The position numbers and the translations under genes were made by a program. Positions 38,371 through 41,552 of a DNA stretch of 41,552 nucleotides are shown here, in pieces. The DNA is taken from positions 1-41,552 of the forward strand of contig JBBECF010000038.1 of assembly GCA_040881945.1 (NCBI GenBank). The letters run 5' to 3'. Source of the stretch: JBBECF01 sp040881945. GTDB taxonomy: Bacteria; Pseudomonadota; Alphaproteobacteria; Dongiales; Dongiaceae. The notes under the pieces were generated by a model. That model worked only from the letters and a program-made list of their open reading frames with translations, searched no databases and was not told the origin of the DNA. How positions within the stretch are numbered: the stretch's first letter is position 1; every line of letters starts with the position of its first letter.

Positions 38371-38717
38371 TGCCGTCTCCTTTGGCTGGCCGCAATGTCT
38401 TTGACAATCCTGGTCAGCTTGCGCTTCTGGTCTGGCGACAAATCAGCCTTCGAGGCCTTGGCGTACACGCCGAACAAGAACAATGGCAGCGCCTCGCTGT
38501 GATAGTAGTAGATCACCCGCGCGCCGCCCCGCTTGCCTTTGCCGCCGGCACCCCAGCGCAGCTTCCGAACGCCGCCGGTCCCTGGAACCACGACTCCCGC
38601 CGTCGGATCGTAGGCGAGGTGCAGCTTTAACGCTTCGATCTCTTCCAGCGCGAACAGTCCGGCCGCCTGCCGCTCGAACTCCCGGCTCTCGACGACGGCG
38701 ACAGGCGACGCGCTCAT
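38367..38717 (-). CDS. RelE/HigB2-like toxin
   Basis: A 116-residue toxin of the PF06296 RelE-like family. Characteristic parts are ESREFERQAAGLFALEEIEA at the N terminus, the GTGGVRKLRWGAGGKGKRGG loop rich in basic residues, and RVIYYYHSEALPLFLFGVYA. The C-terminal helix is KADLSPDQKRKLTRIVKDI. It is expected to cleave mRNA at the ribosome. ATG 38717 is preferred; the ATG at 38735 would place the start inside the operator palindrome. Apparently intact. Confidence 0.88.
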   Translation of the reverse strand: MSASPVAVVESREFERQAAGLFALEEIEALKLHLAYDPTAGVVVPGTGGVRKLRWGAGGKGKRGGARVIYYYHSEALPLFLFGVYAKASKADLSPDQKRKLTRIVKDIAASQRRRQ

Positions 38718-38727
38718 TGCGGTAATA

Positions 38728-38742
38728 TACGGCATTGCCGTA
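38728..38742. promoter_or_regulatory. Palindromic operator of the RelE/Xre pair
   Basis: TACGGC-ATT-GCCGTA is a perfect 6-3-6 palindrome 11 bases upstream of the toxin start. Xre-type antitoxins bind such sites. It also lies in the spacer to the MFS gene running the other way. Confidence 0.55.
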
Positions 38743-38923
38743 GCTCTTCAAGGTGGACCGGCACGGGTTCGCCGCCGCCTCAATCGACCGACAGCGCGAG
38801 GATCGGGCCGAAGGGGGGCATGGCCGCCAGATTACCACGGGCCGGCGCGACGGCGAGGCTTGCATCCCGGCGCGCGCTGCGGCACCAAGGGCCCCGGATC
38901 GTCTTCGCCGGGAGCCGTCTCCA

Positions 38924-40195
38924 TTGGGTCAAGCGCTGCGTGCCGTCGCCTCGCTGCTGGTCGGGGTCGCGATCCTGATGCTCGGCAACGGCCTGCTCAA
39001 CATCGTGCTGCCGATCCGGCTGACCCAGGCGGCGCTGCCGACCGAGATCACCGGCCTCGTCATGGCGGCGCAGTTCGGCGGCCTCGTCGTCGGCAGCATC
39101 TACTGCAAGGCGATCATCGCGCGGGTCGGCCACATCCGCGCCTTCGCCGCCTTCGCCGCGATCACTGCGGCGGCGGCGCTGGCCTACGCCCTGCTGTTCA
39201 GCCCGGTGACCTGGGGGCTGTTGCGTTTCGTCAGCGGCTTCTGCATGGCCGGGCTGTTCGCCGCGATCGAAAGCTGGATCAACGAGCGCAGCAGCAACGA
39301 GATGCGCGGCCAGGTGCTGTCGCTTTACATGATTACCAACTATTTCAGCCTGACGCTCAGCCAGTTTCTGATCAACCTGTGGGACATCGGCGCGATCGAG
39401 CTGTTCATCCTGCCGTCGATCCTGATCAGCCTGTCGCTGGTGCCGGTGGTGCTCACGCGGGTCAGCGCGCCGGAGATCGGGCGCATCGCGCCGCTCGGCT
39501 TCCGCGCGCTCTACGCCGTCTCGCCGTTGGCGGTCATTGCGTCATTCTGCTCCGGCATCACCCAGGGGTCGATCCACGGCATGGGCGCCGTGTTCGCGCA
39601 ATCGATCGGCCTCTCGGTGTTCGAGGTCTCGCTGTTCATGGGGTGCGCGATCTTCGGCGGGCTGGTGCTGCAATGGCCGGTCGGCCGCCTGTCCGACCGC
39701 TTCGACCGGCGCCGCGTGCTCGCCTGGGTGCTGGTCGTGCTGACCGTCGCCTCGGCCGCGATGGTGGCGCTGACCGTGCTCGAGGCCGCGCGGCCGCTGG
39801 CGGCGCTGCTGCTCATCGTCGCCGTGCTCGCCGGCCTGTCGTCCTGCATCTACCCGATCGCGGTCGCCCAGGCCTTCGACTTCATCGACCGCGAGCGCAT
39901 GGTGGCGGCGAGCAGCGGGCTGGTGCTGGCCTACGCCGTCGGCGCGACCGGCGGGCCGTTCGCCGCTTCCGTGCTGATGAGCCACGGCGGGCCGCAGGGG
40001 CTGTTCCTGTTCGTCGGCGTCGTCGCCGTGCTGCTCGCGGCCTTCCTCGTCTATCGCATGCGCCGCCGCGCCGGCCTGCCGGCCGCGGCGCAGGCCGCCT
40101 TCGTCCCGGTCCCGCCGATGACCGCGGTCGCCGGCGGCCTCGACCCGCGCACCGAGCCGCAGCCCGAGCCCGAGCCGGCCAAGGCCGTCTCCTGA
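38924..40195 (+). CDS. MFS transporter (YcaD-like)
   Basis: About 423 residues with twelve helices. I chose TTG 38924, which has GGGAG about eight bases upstream and leads straight into helix 1 (QALRAVASLLVGVAILMLGN). The open frame extends further upstream, but that part is Arg-rich and unlike a transporter. Family features: KAIIARVGHIRAF after helix 2, the GLFAAIESWINERSSNEMRG block seen in YcaD-like carriers, and GRLSDRFDRRRVLAW between helices 8 and 9. The C-terminal tail is Pro/Glu-rich (EPQPEPEPAKAVS). The substrate is unknown. Confidence 0.85.
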   Translation: MGQALRAVASLLVGVAILMLGNGLLNIVLPIRLTQAALPTEITGLVMAAQFGGLVVGSIYCKAIIARVGHIRAFAAFAAITAAAALAYALLFSPVTWGLLRFVSGFCMAGLFAAIESWINERSSNEMRGQVLSLYMITNYFSLTLSQFLINLWDIGAIELFILPSILISLSLVPVVLTRVSAPEIGRIAPLGFRALYAVSPLAVIASFCSGITQGSIHGMGAVFAQSIGLSVFEVSLFMGCAIFGGLVLQWPVGRLSDRFDRRRVLAWVLVVLTVASAAMVALTVLEAARPLAALLLIVAVLAGLSSCIYPIAVAQAFDFIDRERMVAASSGLVLAYAVGATGGPFAASVLMSHGGPQGLFLFVGVVAVLLAAFLVYRMRRRAGLPAAAQAAFVPVPPMTAVAGGLDPRTEPQPEPEPAKAVS

Positions 40196-40206
40196 TGGGG
40201 GGCGAA

Positions 40207-40494
40207 TCAGGCCGCCGCGAACCGTTTCACGGCGATCCGATCGGTGTTCTGCAGGACCTGCCACAGGTCGTACTGCATCTGCTGACGCAGCCAGCTCTCG
40301 GGCGTACCGCCGAAGGCCTTGGACAGCCGGATCGCCATCACCGGCGAAATCCCGCTGTGGCCGTTGAGAAGCTCGGACAGGGCCTTGCGGCTGACGCCGA
40401 GCCCCTTGGCGGCGGCGGTCACCGTCAGGTCCAGGGGTTCGAGACACAGCTCACGGATCACTTCGCCGGGATGTGGGGGATTGTGCATGGCCAA
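40207..40494 (-). CDS. higA: HigA-type antitoxin
   Basis: A 95-residue antitoxin with the HigA opening PPHPGEVIRELCLEPLDLTV, helix-turn-helix AAKGLGVSRKALSELLNGHS and ISPVMAIRLSKAFGGTPESW. It follows higB after a 56-base spacer and should both neutralise HigB and repress the operon by binding the palindrome at 40842-40859. Starts at 40494 (MAM) or 40488 are both possible. Distantly related to the HigA at 560-862. Confidence 0.93.
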   Translation of the reverse strand: MAMHNPPHPGEVIRELCLEPLDLTVTAAAKGLGVSRKALSELLNGHSGISPVMAIRLSKAFGGTPESWLRQQMQYDLWQVLQNTDRIAVKRFAAA

Positions 40495-40550
40495 TTCCGT
40501 TGCGACCTCGTAATCTGAACGCCGATGTCAGCGAGAATGTTTTCGTCGTC

Positions 40551-40829
40551 TTAATGGTAGTCGGTTAAGTCCACGTCCCAGATGTCGCCGTCCTCGAAGC
40601 GAAACACGATCCGCCAGTTTCCGGAGACATCGACGGCCCAAGAGCCCGCGTAATCGCCTTTCAAGCGATGAAGCCGCAGGCCGGGCAAGTCCATGTCTTG
40701 CGCGCGGCTGCTCGATTCCAGCCGGGCCAGGATCGCCCGGATGCGTTTGACCCGGTTCGGATCGATGCCCCGCGCATGGCCCTTCTCATGGAATTGCCTC
40801 AAGCCCTTGTGGCGAATGCTCCGAATCAC
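40551..40829 (-). CDS. higB: HigB-type toxin with GTG start
   Basis: A 92-residue HigB mRNA interferase, the family length. GTG 40829 gives the usual N terminus (MIRSIRHKGLRQFHEKGHAR). Family blocks are RIRAILARLESS, DMDLPGLRLHRLKGDYAGSW and the C-terminal NWRIVFRFEDGDIWDVDLTD. It cleaves translated mRNA on the ribosome. No Shine-Dalgarno lies before the GTG. Instead a consensus promoter ends six bases upstream, suggesting a leaderless transcript. The upstream open frame to ATG 40916 is rejected because it would include the promoter. Confidence 0.9.
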   Translation of the reverse strand: MIRSIRHKGLRQFHEKGHARGIDPNRVKRIRAILARLESSSRAQDMDLPGLRLHRLKGDYAGSWAVDVSGNWRIVFRFEDGDIWDVDLTDYH

Positions 40830-40835
40830 GGGTAG

Positions 40836-40864
40836 ATTATAACCTGTTACGTCACAGGTGTCAA
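40836..40864 (-). promoter_or_regulatory. Consensus promoter with operator in the spacer
   Basis: On the minus strand TTGACA (40859-40864) and TATAAT (40836-40841) are separated by exactly 17 bases. The spacer carries the inverted repeat ACCTGT-N6-ACAGGT (40842-40859), so a bound repressor would cover the space between both boxes. The -10 box ends six bases before the higB GTG. Confidence 0.85.
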
Positions 40865-41061
40865 ACGGATCGACTCCGCCGCTCTCGGTTGTGTGGCGTG
40901 CGGCTGCATGGCCCATCGCGCAGCACTGGGCGACCTCTCACGTCCTCTTCGGCGGCCCGTCGGGCGCGTAAACCGGCGCGTCGAGGCGGGGCAGGGGGGC
41001 CGCATTTCTTACTCCAATTTTCCCTTGGGACCAAGTGAACGCTCAATCGCGCGAAGCAGGC

Positions 41062-41552
41062 CTATCCTTGATGCATGTTCGATACCGGAAGGTAGGCTTC
41101 TCCGGTCTCATCAGCATGGCGCCAGACAGTCTCCAACACGGAAATCAAGCTTCCGCCGGCTTCAAGGGCGCGAATCAAATGAGCCCCATCAATGCAAACA
41201 AAACGAAGCTCACCCTTGTAGCGAAGACCTTTGATCGCTTCCTGGGAATATCCGTTGATGGAGATGAAAAGCCCGCGTGTGTCAGCCGTTTTGCCTTCGA
41301 TCTTGTAAATAAGGGATGAGAAACCGAGCCCGGCAACCTGGTCGGTTGCCCAGCGAGCCTCAAGAAGGTGCGTCTGGTTGCGCCAGGAGAACGATCCATC
41401 TATCTGCTCGCCAACTAGTTTGAACGCGCCTCGAGGCCTCAAGCCCTCCAAGTTAAAGAGCTCGTTGAGGAGCCGTTCAAGCGCGTAGCCGCGCGCCTGA
41501 GCATCTGACTGTGCGATCATCGCGAGGAAGGCTTCACGAAGCTTGTCCCTAG
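41062..41552 (-). CDS. Restriction-endonuclease-like protein, 5' part beyond window
   Basis: At least 162 residues; the frame continues past the right edge (RDKLREAFLAMIAQSDAQAR is in frame before the first internal Met at 41520). The protein reads RGYALERLLNELFNLEGLRP, GAFKLVGEQIDGSFSWRNQT, HLLEARWATDQVAG and KTADTRGLFISINGYS. The E...GEQIDGSF...LLEARW spacing fits a PD-(D/E)xK nuclease core (E, D, and E-x-R in place of E-x-K), similar to Mrr-like enzymes. It may belong to a defence locus continuing outside. The start cannot be set. Lys to Arg in the motif leaves activity open. Confidence 0.65.
   Translation of the reverse strand, partial: RDKLREAFLAMIAQSDAQARGYALERLLNELFNLEGLRPRGAFKLVGEQIDGSFSWRNQTHLLEARWATDQVAGLGFSSLIYKIEGKTADTRGLFISINGYSQEAIKGLRYKGELRFVCIDGAHLIRALEAGGSLISVLETVWRHADETGEAYLPVSNMHQG

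Noticed and set aside
38753..38923. Upstream extension of the MFS transporter frame
   Set aside because: The encoded segment is Arg-rich, has no transporter similarity, and TTG 38924 has a good ribosome-binding site.
1..41552. CRISPR arrays, tRNA, rRNA and insertion sequences
   Set aside because: No regularly spaced repeats, no tRNA-like T-loop with cloverleaf context, no rRNA words and no transposase motifs were seen on either strand by eye.

Overview
The window is GC-rich DNA, most likely from a free-living alphaproteobacterium in the broad Rhodospirillales/Rhizobiales range. This rests on codon use, a TRAP-T catabolic cluster, a dimethylglycine dehydrogenase-like enzyme, a divergent znuA/znuCB locus, and an intergenic palindrome that translates to the familiar alphaproteobacterial junk peptide type ending in KAGHDT. 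Two runs of N (100 at 2873-2972, 10 at 5129-5138) show that this is a scaffolded draft assembly, so rearrangements near them need caution. I see no rRNA, tRNA, CRISPR array or intact insertion sequence.

Layout. 1-2.7 kb: a small lipoprotein, a decayed HigB toxin in front of an intact HigA, a periplasmic Sel1-repeat protein and a PepSY protein. 2.8-10.1 kb: a PhoP/PhoQ-like two-component system that has been split. The response regulator (2980-3651) is followed by only about the first dozen codons of a kinase. Then come a four-gene spermidine/putrescine-type ABC operon and a HicB/HicA pair. HicA is cut short and runs in frame into a second copy of the response-regulator tail, after which a complete kinase (8755-10101) begins. 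10.1-14.4 kb: two paralogous pentapeptide-repeat proteins on the minus strand enclose three plus-strand exported proteins (glycine-zipper lipoprotein, Sel1 plus two peptidoglycan-binding domains, small Ala-rich protein). 14.5-19.3 kb: an argE-HAD-AbrB-family operon, an N-formylglutamate amidohydrolase, a flavin reductase and a cold-shock protein.

19.5-25.6 kb: a catabolic island made of a divergent FCD-type GntR regulator, a TRAP transporter (dctPQM), a phytanoyl-CoA-dioxygenase-like enzyme and an enolase-superfamily enzyme with an unusual active site. An operator-like palindrome and a long, hairpin-containing leader sit between regulator and transporter. 25.6-31.9 kb: a minus-strand metal and membrane stretch with a CDF efflux pump, a fatty-acid desaturase, a three-hairpin intergenic repeat, DUF302, SHOCT and Met/Gly/Pro-repeat proteins, a CopZ-like chaperone behind a CueR-like operator, and a four-PAS histidine kinase. 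32.0-34.7 kb: zinc uptake genes znuA and znuCB, divergent. 34.7-41.6 kb: a dimethylglycine dehydrogenase-like flavoenzyme, an MTA/SAH nucleosidase, a RelE-type/Xre toxin-antitoxin pair, an MFS transporter, a second HigBA pair with a striking leaderless promoter, and a partial endonuclease-like gene running off the end.

The most unusual points are the split two-component operon with its chimeric HicA, the consensus promoter whose spacer is an operator and whose predicted start site is the toxin's own GTG, the paired pentapeptide proteins with conserved non-repeat ends, and the TRAP/dioxygenase/enolase pathway of unknown substrate. Four toxin-antitoxin loci lie within 41 kb, two of them with a damaged toxin.
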